A stretch of DNA of 64,000 nt from Phytoactinopolyspora mesophila (GTDB lineage: Bacteria > Actinomycetota > Actinomycetes > Jiangellales > Jiangellaceae). The DNA lies in the NCBI RefSeq assembly GCF_010122465.1, contig NZ_WLZY01000014.1:1-64000 (forward strand), written 5' to 3'. The translations under genes and the position numbers were made by a program. Position 1 is the first letter of the stretch; the number at the start of each line of letters is the position of its first letter. The notes under the pieces were generated by a model. It saw nothing but the letters and a program-made list of their open reading frames with translations. It did not search any database and had not been told where the DNA came from. Shown in pieces: positions 33,616 to 42,768 of this stretch.

Positions 33616-34887
33616 TCATTCGCGTTGCAAGCCGAACGGCAATCTTTCGACGCAGGTGTGGTATTTCTCGTCCAGTTCGTCCTCGATCTCCGCGCCGATG
33701 TAGATCAGCGCGAGTTCGTAGCTGTAGCTGTCTTGGTGTGTCAGGTTCGAGAGCCGCTCACCTTCGCGCGCCACGACATCGACTTTTGTCAGTGGGACGT
33801 CCCGTTCGACACGGGCTACTTCCACTGCGGTCGGCACTCTGACCACTTGGGCGTCGCCGCCGAACTCTCGTAAGAAACACTTGGCGGCGACACCTGCCGG
33901 GCCTTGACCTGTCGGGAGTTCGGGGTCGAGCCCTAGGGCGATACTCACCAAGGCGTGATGGTTGGCAACGCCGTCGACCATCTGGAACAGCCGGGCATGA
34001 GACTGCGAGTGGCGCGGATTGATCTCCAGGATGCTCAGTGAGTCGCGTTCCCTGTCCCAGAAGAACTCGATGTTCCAGGTGGAATTGTTCAGGCCAACGT
34101 GGCTGATCACCCGGGTAGCGATGTCGGTGAGGCGGTCGATGACGTGGTCCGGTACCCGCGCGGGATACAGGTATCGCAGAAAGCTGAACGTGCCCGGATA
34201 GTTGATCGTTTCGACGACCCCGTACACGTGCGCTTCGCCGTGCTGCGTGTAGCCCTCGACGGTGAGCTGGACGCCGGTCGCGTCCTCTTCCACGAGGCAG
34301 CAGTGGTCGCTGGGGCCGATCTCAGGCGGTGCGTGAATGCGTTCCAGCACGTACTGGAACGGCGCGCCCATCCAGTCGATGTTCTGCCGGATGGCTTCGA
34401 GGCCAGCGCGGAACTCCTCGTGGTTAGTGGCCCGGAACGCCAGGGCCGAGCTCACTGACTTGACCGGCTTGACCCAGAGCGGATACGTCAACCCGGATGG
34501 CGGACCGCCGCGATGGTCGGTGTCGAGGAGAGCAAAGCGTGGATGGGCGGCGACGACCTCTTGCTGGACGAGACGGCTCCAGTATTTGTGCTCGCACTTG
34601 ACAACTGCTTCGAGACTCGGGCCGGTGGTGTGGAACCTTTCGCAGAGGATCGGCACAAGCGAACTCACCGGGAAGTCCCAGTAGCCGATGATCGCGTCGA
34701 TCGATCCGTCGAATCGGTAGAGCTGGCGCTCGGCGGAGGCGAGCAACTCAGGTAACCGAATGTCGTCGGTCAGGAGATCGTCGAGATCCAGCAGCCGGTG
34801 AAAGCTGTACTGCTCGGCGTGCGGCAGCGCGTGCAGTAGTTCCGCGTTCATGTCGTCGAGTCCCAGCACGAAGATGTTCGTCGCCAT
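33616..34887 (-). CDS. ATP-grasp domain protein
   Basis: A 423-residue ATP-grasp protein of the carboxylate-amine ligase type. The middle contains HKYWSRLVQQEVV (the start of the ATP domain), LTYPLWVKPVKSVSSALAF with the ATP-binding lysine, GQLTVEGYTQHG-like acidic segment LVEEDATGVQLTVEGY, and the metal site NSTWNIEFFW...LSILEINPRHSQSHARLF. It should couple a carboxylate to an amine or other nucleophile using ATP. The substrate is unknown. It is followed 12 bases later by a CocE/NonD hydrolase and preceded by a CxxC protein, suggesting a three-gene unit. Confidence 0.83.
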   Translation of the reverse strand: MATNIFVLGLDDMNAELLHALPHAEQYSFHRLLDLDDLLTDDIRLPELLASAERQLYRFDGSIDAIIGYWDFPVSSLVPILCERFHTTGPSLEAVVKCEHKYWSRLVQQEVVAAHPRFALLDTDHRGGPPSGLTYPLWVKPVKSVSSALAFRATNHEEFRAGLEAIRQNIDWMGAPFQYVLERIHAPPEIGPSDHCCLVEEDATGVQLTVEGYTQHGEAHVYGVVETINYPGTFSFLRYLYPARVPDHVIDRLTDIATRVISHVGLNNSTWNIEFFWDRERDSLSILEINPRHSQSHARLFQMVDGVANHHALVSIALGLDPELPTGQGPAGVAAKCFLREFGGDAQVVRVPTAVEVARVERDVPLTKVDVVAREGERLSNLTHQDSYSYELALIYIGAEIEDELDEKYHTCVERLPFGLQRE

Positions 34888-34913
34888 GTGGCCCCCCGGG
34901 GGGTCGCTCTACG

Positions 34914-35162
34914 TCATGCGGACTGCTCCGCGTTGTCGGCCACGCCTTCGACGCCGGAGGTTCGGGCGCAGTGAGCGCAGCAATACACCATCCCGCGTGC
35001 CTCGACACCGTGGCCGATCACCCGACACGCACAATGCGCGCACCGTGGAGCACACAGATGGATGGCGCACTCGAAGCTGTCGAATGTGTAGTCGTGGCCG
35101 TCCGACGTCCGCAGGCTGAAGCTCCGGTCGTAGTTGTTGCCGCATACGTCGCAGACACTCAT
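34914..35162 (-). CDS. small CxxC zinc-binding protein
   Basis: An 82-residue protein rich in cysteine. It opens MSVCDVCGNNYDRSFSL and continues with FDSFECAIHLCAPRCAHCACR and ends with a CCAHCAR motif. The three cysteine pairs with the histidines suggest one or two structural zinc sites. Close relatives are widespread and uncharacterised in actinobacteria. It lies 26 bases upstream of the ATP-grasp gene on the same strand. It is divergent from the NADH dehydrogenase gene. Role unknown. Confidence 0.72.
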   Translation of the reverse strand: MSVCDVCGNNYDRSFSLRTSDGHDYTFDSFECAIHLCAPRCAHCACRVIGHGVEARGMVYCCAHCARTSGVEGVADNAEQSA

Positions 35163-35278
35163 GGTCTTTCCTCCGTCATTCGAGTTGAAGCCGCGGCCTC
35201 GTGCACATTCGGTTACCCACGTGCCTGACAGATACTCGCGCCCGTTTCGTCCTGCTCGGCTCCGGGTACCGCGAGTGC

Positions 35279-36619
35279 ATGAGTGATCAGCGACCTTCTC
35301 GCCTGCGGATCCTCATCGTCGGCGCCGGATATGCGGGCATGTATACCGCCTACCGCCTGCAGTCGAAGCTGCGGCCGGGCGAGGCTTCGGTGACGGTGGT
35401 GGACCCGCGCGCCTACCTGACCTATCAGCCGTTCCTGCCGGAGGCTGCTGCCGGTGCCCTCGAACCGCAGCATGTCGTCGCACCGTTGCGTGCGGTCCTC
35501 AGCAAATGCCGGGTCATGACCGGCAGCGCCACCGATATCGACGTGGAGCGCCGCGTGGTGTCGGTGAGTGTGCCGGACGGATATGTCGAAAAGCTGGGAT
35601 ATGACGTGCTGGTGCTTGCGCTCGGCTCCCGGACCAAGACACTGCCAGTGCCAGGGCTGGCTGACAACGCGGTCGGCTTCACTACCCTCGGTGAGGCCGT
35701 TTACCTGCGTAATCATGTACTTTCCCGGCTGGACCAAGCTGCCAGCACACAGGACCCGGTGCTCCGGTCGAAGCTGCTGACGTTCGTCTTCGTGGGCGGC
35801 GGCTATGCCGGTGTGGAGGCCCTTGGTGAGATCGAGGACATGGCCCGATTCGCGGCCAGCCGCTACTACGGATGAGTGCGTCCGGATGACATGCGCTGGG
35901 TGCTCGTCGAGGCCGCGGATCGGATCATGCCGGAGGTGAGCCGCTCGCTGGCAGACTATGCCGTTGACGTCCTGCGCCAACGGCAGATCGACGTCCGGCT
36001 CGAAACGACGGTGCAGAGCATGGAGGACGGCTACGTCGTGCTGTCCGACGGCGCGGAGTACGACGCCGCGACCGTGGTGTGGACCACCGGGGTCGTGGCG
36101 CATCCGCTGATCTCCGAGGTGGGCTTGCCGCACGACAAACTCGGCCGGGTGGATTGTCATGCGACCTTGCAGGTCGGTGACCGCCCGGAAGTGTTCGCGG
36201 CCGGTGACTGCGCCGCCGTGCCGGATTTGACCAGCGCCGACCCGGCAGCCACCTGCGCACCGTCGGCGCAGCACGCCATCCGGCAGGGCAAACGGGCAGC
36301 GGACAACATCCGTGACCTGGTCCGTGGTAAGGCACTACGCCCGTACCGGCACAACAGCGCCGGTGCCGTGGCGACTCTGGGCCTGCATCAGGGCGTCGCC
36401 GAGGTCTACGGCCTCCGGCTCAAAGGCTGGCCGGCATGGGCGATGCATCGCCTCTACCATCTGTCCAGGATGCCGACCACGAACCGCAAGGCTCGGGTGC
36501 TGGCCGACTGGATACTCGACGCCAGCTTCCCTCGCCAAGTGGTCGCGATCGGCGAACTCCAGGATCCTCGCTACGAGTTCGTCACCAGCGCAACACAGCA
36601 GCCACGCCGTCCTCAGTGA
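35279..36619 (+). pseudogene. type II NADH dehydrogenase-like protein, split by an in-frame TGA
   Basis: A FAD-dependent NADH:quinone oxidoreductase-type protein, 446 codons in one frame, broken by a TGA at 35873-35875. The part before it has the FAD motif ILIVGAGYAGMYTAYRLQ, the LVLALGSRTKTLPVPG block and the NAD motif FVFVGGGYAGVEALGE. The part after it continues VRPDDMRWVLVEAADRIMPE and ends with the usual AAGDCAAVPD flavin-binding region. Both halves are in the same frame, so a single base change explains the stop. The gene is probably dead, or the stop is a sequencing error. The GTG right after the stop could not restore the missing FAD domain. Confidence 0.75.
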
Positions 36620-37673
36620 TCGTGCTCGGCGCGACGATCAGTTCGGCGTCAGTGGCTGCCGCCGCGCACGTGACGGCCAGGTCAGCCCGGACACGTTCAT
36701 AGTCGAACGCCTTCGAAGGCAGCGATATGCCCGGGTAGGCGCTCGGGGAGACTTCGTGGGCGGCGGCGATCTCCGGTGACAGCAGAACCGTACGGACCTG
36801 TCCGTGAATGAGTTTCTGGAGCACTTCGCCGACGCCGCGCACAGCGGCACCCGAACGGCCCAATTCCTGCTCGAACTCGTCCAGAACACGGCGGTGATCG
36901 GCGACGACGATCTCTCGCACCATGTGGTCAACGGCGTCGTCGAGAGCTTGACGCGAGCTACCCGCTGCCCGGCCACCGGTCTCGAGGTCGGCCAGCACTG
37001 ACCGGGTAGCTTCGCTGACCGCCTGCCGGATTTCGCTTTGGGCGCGCAGGTCGCCTGCGACCGCCACGACACGCACACCGGCCTTGACCAGGTGATCGAT
37101 CTCTTCGGCCACCTGTTCGGCATTTCGGCGCCAGGTCTCTTCAGCTCGGCGCTGATAGCGCTTGTGCGACCAGCCTCCGGCAGACACCTTGGTGAGGTGC
37201 TCGGTGTCCCCCGCGGCTGTGTCGCGGTTCACCAGCCGCTCGGGCCACGGATCGTAGAACTCGAAGTCGGCGCCCTCGCGATCGGCCAATACGATCAGCA
37301 CCGGCATCAGCCCGCTGCGATCCGCCAGCCAGCCGGTGACGTCCGGCAGTGGGCTCCATGTCACGACCTCCGGGCTATGTGGTCGCTGTACGACGTCGTC
37401 CAGAAGGATCTGGTCGTCGGCGGCCACGATCATCCGGGCCACGTTTCCGGGTGCGCTCACCGGGGTCTGCATCCGTTCGCCGGCCAACTGCACCAGGTCG
37501 GCCGGAGCGCCGGAGCGCAGCAGTTCTTCCGCCGCCGAATGCCAGCGCACGGCCAGACGGTGGGGCGCCTCGTCGATATTGCGACTGACGTCGAGGTAGG
37601 CGCTGAGAAACGGGCCAGGGTTCTGGCAGAGGTCCGAGACTAGTGCCATGGTGGTCGGTTTGTTCGAGCTCAT
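36582..37673 (-). CDS. Rv2629-like protein (baeRF2 / Vms1 peptidyl-tRNA hydrolase-like)
   Basis: A 363-residue protein of the Rv2629-like family, related to archaeal and eukaryotic release-factor folds (eRF1-like). Conserved features are the N-terminal FLSAYLDVSRNIDEAPHRL, a central HKRYQRRAEETWRRNAEQVA and the C-terminal LTCAAAATDAELIV-like ending (LAVTCAAAATDAELIVAPS). Mycobacterial Rv2629 is a hypoxia-induced protein. A role in stalled ribosomes is suggested by the fold but unproven. The last 38 bases overlap the end of the NADH dehydrogenase gene on the other strand. The sigma-factor gene lies just upstream on the same strand. Confidence 0.8.
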   Translation of the reverse strand: MSSNKPTTMALVSDLCQNPGPFLSAYLDVSRNIDEAPHRLAVRWHSAAEELLRSGAPADLVQLAGERMQTPVSAPGNVARMIVAADDQILLDDVVQRPHSPEVVTWSPLPDVTGWLADRSGLMPVLIVLADREGADFEFYDPWPERLVNRDTAAGDTEHLTKVSAGGWSHKRYQRRAEETWRRNAEQVAEEIDHLVKAGVRVVAVAGDLRAQSEIRQAVSEATRSVLADLETGGRAAGSSRQALDDAVDHMVREIVVADHRRVLDEFEQELGRSGAAVRGVGEVLQKLIHGQVRTVLLSPEIAAAHEVSPSAYPGISLPSKAFDYERVRADLAVTCAAAATDAELIVAPSTITEDGVAAVLRW

Positions 37674-37700
37674 ACCGTCCTCCGTGTCGGAGCTTGAAGA

Positions 37701-38639
37701 TCAAGCTCGGGTTGAATGCTGCCGCCGAGCCGCAGTCCGATGCCTGCTTGTGGTTTGCCGGCTGGACTGGACCGGAACGCGGGACCTCGTAGTGCTCCGC
37801 TGGCCGCTGCCGTCCGTCGTGCCGAGCCGGGCGCGGAGGTGGCCCAGGATTCGGGCGAGCAGCCGCGAGACTTGCATCTGTGTCACGCCGAGTTCCTGAG
37901 CGATCTCCTGTTGTGTCCAGCCGCGGAAGAAGCGGAGGAACAGGATGCGCTGATCACGCGGGGGCAGGTTGCGGCACAACGGCCGCAGGGCTGTCCTCGC
38001 CTCGGAGCGGCTGAAGTTCGAGTCCTCGTCGCCGAGCACGTCGGCCAGCGTGGCGCCGTCTTCGGTGCGGGTCGGGGCATCAATCGAGGCGGGTGTGTAG
38101 CAACTACGGCAGCCCAGCGCTTCTTCGACATCCTCGACCTGTTCGTCGAGGTCATCGGCGATCTCCTGGGGACTGGGGGTTCGTCCCAGGGTCTGTGACA
38201 GTTGCGCCGTGGCGGCGGTGGACTGCCGGTGCAGATCCTGGATCCGGCGGGGCGGACGGATCGTCCAGCCCTGGTCCCGGAAGAAGCGCTTGATCTCACC
38301 GGTGATGGTCGGCATCGCGAAGGAGATGAAGTCGACCCCCTTGTCCGGCGAGAATCGGCGAACCGCGTTGACGAGGCCGACGTAGGCAACCTGGGTCACG
38401 TCGGACTGTTCCTCGGCGCGGCCTGCGTACTTTCGAGCCACCGATTCAGCAAGGCCCCGGTTGAGCACGATCGCTTCGTCTTGCAATCGCCGGCGCTCTT
38501 GCGGTTCGGCCTCGGCGGCCTGTTTGAGGAGCCGGTGGGTGATTTCCGCGCGGTCGACATCGTTGCGGCCAGAACTGGCCGACTTGGTGACATGATCAGT
38601 AGTTTGCGATTGAGTCTTCTGCGCTAACACAGCCAACAC
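37701..38639 (-). CDS. RNA polymerase sigma factor, SigB/SigF/SigG family
   Basis: A 312-residue alternative sigma-70 factor. Region 2 is seen as NRGLAESVARKYAGRAEEQ and the DVTQVAYVGLVNAVRRFSP core, then FISFAMPTITGEIKRFFRDQGW. Region 3 has RIQDLHRQSTAATAQLSQTL, and region 4 RDQRILFLRFFRGWTQQEIAQ with GVTQMQVSRLLARIL. This group controls general or osmotic stress responses in actinobacteria. No anti-sigma factor gene is in the immediate neighbourhood. A GTG start at 38639 is assigned. The C-terminal tail is basic and disordered. Confidence 0.85.
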   Translation of the reverse strand: MLAVLAQKTQSQTTDHVTKSASSGRNDVDRAEITHRLLKQAAEAEPQERRRLQDEAIVLNRGLAESVARKYAGRAEEQSDVTQVAYVGLVNAVRRFSPDKGVDFISFAMPTITGEIKRFFRDQGWTIRPPRRIQDLHRQSTAATAQLSQTLGRTPSPQEIADDLDEQVEDVEEALGCRSCYTPASIDAPTRTEDGATLADVLGDEDSNFSRSEARTALRPLCRNLPPRDQRILFLRFFRGWTQQEIAQELGVTQMQVSRLLARILGHLRARLGTTDGSGQRSTTRSRVPVQSSRQTTSRHRTAARRQHSTRA

Positions 38640-38742
38640 CTACTCGTGGATTCGAGCGGACGTGGCTACTGCTTAACCACTGATAACTGCTACACAAGCA
38701 TGGCTGCGCCTGGCTGTCAACAGGCTGTAGCAAACTCCGGAT

Positions 38743-41085
38743 TCAGGCGCCGGAATCAGGTGCCTGAAGGCCGGCCCTGCGCAGCGCGTCGGCCATCGCC
38801 CCTTGCGGCGCAGGGCGTTTTGGCTGGCCACTGCCCTGTTGAGCCTTGTTTGCCCGGCGCGGGCGGGCGCTTGAATTGGAGGGATCTTTCGTCGCCGGTA
38901 AGTCGTCATCCAAGCGCAGGGTAAGCGATACCCGATTTCGCGGAACGTCGACTTCCAGCACTTTTACCCGCACGACATCGCCGGGCTTAACGACATCACG
39001 CGGGTCTTTGACATAGCTATGTGACATAGCGGAAATATGCACCAAGCCGTCTTGGTGCACACCGACGTCGACGAATGCACCGAATGCCGCGACATTGGTC
39101 ACGACGCCCTCCAGGCGCATGCCCGGCTTGAGGTCCGCCACGGTCTCGACGCCTTCGGTGAAGGTGGCCGTCTTGAACGTGGGTCGGGGATCCCGGCCTG
39201 GTTTCTTCAACTCGTTTATGACGTCGGTCACCGTCGGCAAACCATTCGTCTCGTCGACGAAGTCCGCGGGCCGCAAGCCCTGTAGTGAGCGCTCGTTGCC
39301 GAGCAATGTCTGGACGTCGCCTCCGGCGGCCTTGGCGATCCGGCGTGCCAGCGGATAGGACTCGGGGTGCACGCTGGAGCCGTCGAGCGGTTCGGCGCCG
39401 CCGCGGATCCGGAGAAAGCCTGCGCACTGTTCGAAGGCTTTCTGCCCTAGGCGCGGGACTTCCTGAAGCGCGGTGCGGGCACGGAACGGCCCCTGATTCT
39501 CCCGATGCGTCACGATGTTCTCCGCCAACGTGTTGCTGATGCCAGAGACGCGGGCCAGTAGCGGGGCCGACGCGGTGTTGACGTCGACGCCTACCGCGTT
39601 GACGCAGTCCTCGACCACCGCGTCGAGAGATCGGGACAAGGCCCCCTCGGCGAGGTCGTGCTGATACTGGCCGACCCCGATCGACTTGGGCTCGATCTTC
39701 ACCAGCTCCGCCAGCGGGTCTTGGAGTCGCCGGGCGATCGAGACAGCGCCTCGCAGCGAGACGTCGAGCTCCGGGAGCTCGCGCGAAGCGAACGACGACG
39801 CCGAGTACACCGACGCGCCGGCTTCGGAGACCATGACCTTCGTCAGCTTGAGCTCCGGGCGGAGTTTGATCAGTTCGCCCGCTAGATGGTCGGTCTCACG
39901 GGACGCGGTGCCGTTGCCGATCGAGATCAGCTCCACGCCGTGTTCGCGGACCAGCTTCTCCAGTGTGACCAGGGACTCGTTCCACTGGCCTTGCGGTTTG
40001 TGCGGATAGATCGCCGTGGTGGCGACGACCTTGCCGGTGGCGTCGACGACGGCAACCTTCACGCCGGTGCGATAGGCCGGATCCAGGCCCATGGTCGGGC
40101 GGGTGCCGGCAGGTGCCGCCAGCAGGAGGTCGCGGAGGTTGCCGGCGAAGACCCGGATAGCTTCCTCCTCCGCGGCCTGTCGCACACGCATGCGCAGATC
40201 GAGGCTGAGGTTGACCAAGATGCGGGTCCGCCACGCCCAACGGACACAGCTGGCCAGCCATGTGTCGCCCGGCCGTCCCCGGTTCTCGATGCCGAACCGG
40301 TGCGCGATCGCAAGCTCATAGGCGGTGGGTCCCGGGCGCTCAGCGTCCTCGTCGGTCAAGGGATCGACGGCGAGGTCGAGGATTTCCTCCTTCTCGCCGC
40401 GGAACATCGCGAGTGCACGATGGGAGGGGATCTTCGTGAACGGCTCGGCGAAGTCGAAGTAGTCGGCATACTTCGCGCCGGCCTCCTCCGCCCCGGGCCG
40501 GACCTTCGAGCCGAGACGTCCACGGCTCCACATCCGTTCTCGCAGATCGCCGATCAGATCGGCGTCTTCGGCGAACCGCTCGACCAGTATGGCCCGGGCG
40601 CCGTTGAGAGCCGCCTGAACATCGGGCACGTCGGCGGTGACGAACGCTTGAGCAGTGGTCTCGGGGTCTTGCGCAGGGTCGGTCAGCAGCCCATCGGCCA
40701 ACGGCTCCAAGCCGGCTTCCCTGGCGATCTGGGCCTTGGTGCGTCGCTTCGGCTTGAACGGAAGGTAGATGTCTTCGAGCCGAGCCTTCGTGTCGGCCGC
40801 CATGATCTGAGCCTCTAGCTCATCGGTCAGCTTGCCCTGATCACGGATCGATTCGAGGATGGTGTTACGGCGTTCTTCCAGCTCACGAAGGTAGCGTAGC
40901 CGTTCTTCGAGATGCCGCAGCTGGGCATCGTCGAGCATGCCGGTTGCCTCTTTGCGGTATCGCGCGATGAACGGCACCGTCGAGCCGTCGTCGAGCAAGG
41001 CGACGGCGGCCGATACCTGGCTCTCGCGCACCCCGAGCTCTTCGGCGATCTTCTGGTACACCCAACGCGGCGTGTTAATTGTCAC
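38743..41085 (-). CDS. tex: Tex family RNA-binding protein (S1 domain)
   Basis: A 780-residue Tex/YqgF-type protein. The N-terminal helical region (about 1-330) is followed by the YqgF/RuvX-like domain with [20 protein letters not shown] (about 330-460), helix-hairpin-helix repeats (about 490-570, [20 protein letters not shown]) and a C-terminal S1 domain (about 650-730, [20 protein letters not shown] and the [10 protein letters not shown] motif). Tex binds nucleic acid and influences transcription under stress. The length is normal for the family. The GTG start at 41085 fits. It is a single gene here. Confidence 0.9.
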   Translation of the reverse strand: MTINTPRWVYQKIAEELGVRESQVSAAVALLDDGSTVPFIARYRKEATGMLDDAQLRHLEERLRYLRELEERRNTILESIRDQGKLTDELEAQIMAADTKARLEDIYLPFKPKRRTKAQIAREAGLEPLADGLLTDPAQDPETTAQAFVTADVPDVQAALNGARAILVERFAEDADLIGDLRERMWSRGRLGSKVRPGAEEAGAKYADYFDFAEPFTKIPSHRALAMFRGEKEEILDLAVDPLTDEDAERPGPTAYELAIAHRFGIENRGRPGDTWLASCVRWAWRTRILVNLSLDLRMRVRQAAEEEAIRVFAGNLRDLLLAAPAGTRPTMGLDPAYRTGVKVAVVDATGKVVATTAIYPHKPQGQWNESLVTLEKLVREHGVELISIGNGTASRETDHLAGELIKLRPELKLTKVMVSEAGASVYSASSFASRELPELDVSLRGAVSIARRLQDPLAELVKIEPKSIGVGQYQHDLAEGALSRSLDAVVEDCVNAVGVDVNTASAPLLARVSGISNTLAENIVTHRENQGPFRARTALQEVPRLGQKAFEQCAGFLRIRGGAEPLDGSSVHPESYPLARRIAKAAGGDVQTLLGNERSLQGLRPADFVDETNGLPTVTDVINELKKPGRDPRPTFKTATFTEGVETVADLKPGMRLEGVVTNVAAFGAFVDVGVHQDGLVHISAMSHSYVKDPRDVVKPGDVVRVKVLEVDVPRNRVSLTLRLDDDLPATKDPSNSSARPRRANKAQQGSGQPKRPAPQGAMADALRRAGLQAPDSGA

Positions 41086-41209
41086 GACTCCCGATCCGAT
41101 CTCTTTCCCGACGTGGCTTCGACGTCCGGCCTGGGACCTCGAAAGGCTATCGTGTCCGGACGGCCGGTCCCGGTGCGCAGTGTCCGGCGCGATCCCGCAT
41201 CACGGGATG

Positions 41210-41497
41210 CTAGTTTGGCTCCGGGCCGACGTATAGCCAGATCGTTTCTGGTGTGACGTCGATGACCTCCTGGACGTCGTCGGGAAGGTCGTCGGCCCGG
41301 TTCTTCAGCCGATCCTTCTCGCCGTCGAAATCGGCGGAGAACAGGTCGGCCTGTGTTCCGTACCACACTGAACCATTGCCGATCCGTTCGGCGATGTCGT
41401 CCAGCTCCGCCCGCACGTCGGACTTCGCACCTGCGACGTCGCTCTTGAGGATCTCCAGCCTCTGCAGGGCAGGGTTATCGATCTCGTTCTCGCTCAT
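41210..41497 (-). CDS. small WXG-motif protein, candidate type VII secretion substrate
   Basis: A 95-residue protein with two predicted helices separated by W45-Y46-G47, the WXG motif at the midpoint, as in WXG100 (EsxA/CFP-10-like) proteins. The N-terminal helix holds LQRLEILKSDVAGAKSDVRA and the C-terminal helix ADLFSADFDGEKDRLKNRAD. The C-terminus IWLYVGPEPN differs from the usual YxxxD/E secretion motif. A large ORF with a similar helical N-terminus follows 1.3 kb away (42769-44616). Secretion is inferred from the motif only. No ESX ATPase is in the window. Confidence 0.6.
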   Translation of the reverse strand: MSENEIDNPALQRLEILKSDVAGAKSDVRAELDDIAERIGNGSVWYGTQADLFSADFDGEKDRLKNRADDLPDDVQEVIDVTPETIWLYVGPEPN

Positions 41498-41527
41498 GGG
41501 TCATAGAGCGTGTCACACTCGTGATCC

Positions 41528-42754
41528 ATGAGTCGATGGTTACGGAGTGCCGCCCTCGCCGGTACGGTGCCGATGCTCTTTGCGGGATGCGGCTTCTTCG
41601 GTGGCGAAGGTGTCGAGATCGAACTCATCGCCGGTGGTGGTGGCGATCCAGACGGCGCCACCGCGGAGAGCATCCGGCTGGAGGGGCATGCAACCGACCT
41701 CGCGGTGAGCGATGGCGTCGTGCACCTGCTCGCCGACGACGGTCCTGACACCGAGCGGCGTCTGGTGACCGTAGAGCCGGATGGCTCGGTATCGACGATG
41801 GCGCTGGGCGATGTGCAGGCCATGCACGTGGCAGCCGGCCCCACAGGTGACGTCGTGGTGGCCACCAGGCGGGTGATCTACCGGGTCGGCGATTCTGATC
41901 TCGAACCGTTGGTGGCAACGGAGGAGGCCGGGCAGACGGAGGCCGACGTCGTGGCGGCTGGGTCGATCCATGGCGTCGCGGTCGACGGCGAGGACCGGCT
42001 GATATGGACCGAGACAGTCCTTGCCGGAGGGCCGGACGGCGACACACTCCCGTTGACGAGGGTGATGCGCCTGGAGGCCGGTGCCGTCGAGCATGTGGCG
42101 GGAGCGGATGACTTCGAGGTGTCGGAGAGCGAGCTCGCGGAGCTTCAAGTCTCGCCTCCGGAGGACGTGGAAGCGGTGGATCTGCCGCTCTTGGAGATGG
42201 GCGTGAACGGAGCGGTTGCGGCTGCCGAAGACGGCACGGTCTATCTCGGCGGGCCGCGTTCCGTTCTCCGAATCGACGTGACCGGTGGTGTCAGCACGCT
42301 GCTTGGCCGGGGGGAGCGAGACCTCCCAGACGGTGCCTTTGACGACGAACGGGAGGCCATGGATTTCGGTGGCGCCTGGTTCGGCGCCAGCATCGACGCA
42401 GGAGGCGTCGCCGTCGTCGCGGTCGACAATTCCCTGGCAGACGAGCCGGTGGACGTGCGGCCGTTCGACTGGTCGGGCGATCTCGGCGAAGCGGCTCAAC
42501 TGGTGGCCGACAAGATCGTCCGGCAGCCGTCCGGGGCCGACCGCACGTTCAACCTGAATGACGATCGGACTGTATACGGCGGGGTCGCCGTGGTTGTCCG
42601 GGAAGGCCGGGCAGCCACGGCGATGGCACACGTCGAGAAGGTGGCGTTGGAGGATACGACGCTGTATGCGGTTGGTCAGACTCGAGAGCGCCCGCAAGGT
42701 GAAGCCCGAGACGCCGAGATGTTGATCGTCAGGATGGAATTGCCGGACGACTGA
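41528..42754 (+). CDS. putative lipoprotein with beta-propeller-like repeats
   Basis: A 408-residue secreted lipoprotein. It opens MSRWLRSAALAGTVPMLFAG and the lipobox LFAGC has the lipidated cysteine at residue 21. The mature part repeats short strands of the kind VSDGVVHLLADDG, GDVVVATRRVIYRVGD and EDGTVYLGGPRSVLRIDV, typical of a beta-propeller of NHL or SMP-30 type. No catalytic residues are clear. It lies between the WXG-motif gene (divergent) and the large WXG-like gene (convergent), so it may be part of the same locus. The function is unknown. Confidence 0.7.
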   Translation: MSRWLRSAALAGTVPMLFAGCGFFGGEGVEIELIAGGGGDPDGATAESIRLEGHATDLAVSDGVVHLLADDGPDTERRLVTVEPDGSVSTMALGDVQAMHVAAGPTGDVVVATRRVIYRVGDSDLEPLVATEEAGQTEADVVAAGSIHGVAVDGEDRLIWTETVLAGGPDGDTLPLTRVMRLEAGAVEHVAGADDFEVSESELAELQVSPPEDVEAVDLPLLEMGVNGAVAAAEDGTVYLGGPRSVLRIDVTGGVSTLLGRGERDLPDGAFDDEREAMDFGGAWFGASIDAGGVAVVAVDNSLADEPVDVRPFDWSGDLGEAAQLVADKIVRQPSGADRTFNLNDDRTVYGGVAVVVREGRAATAMAHVEKVALEDTTLYAVGQTRERPQGEARDAEMLIVRMELPDD

Positions 42755-42768
42755 CGTTCAGAGACCTC

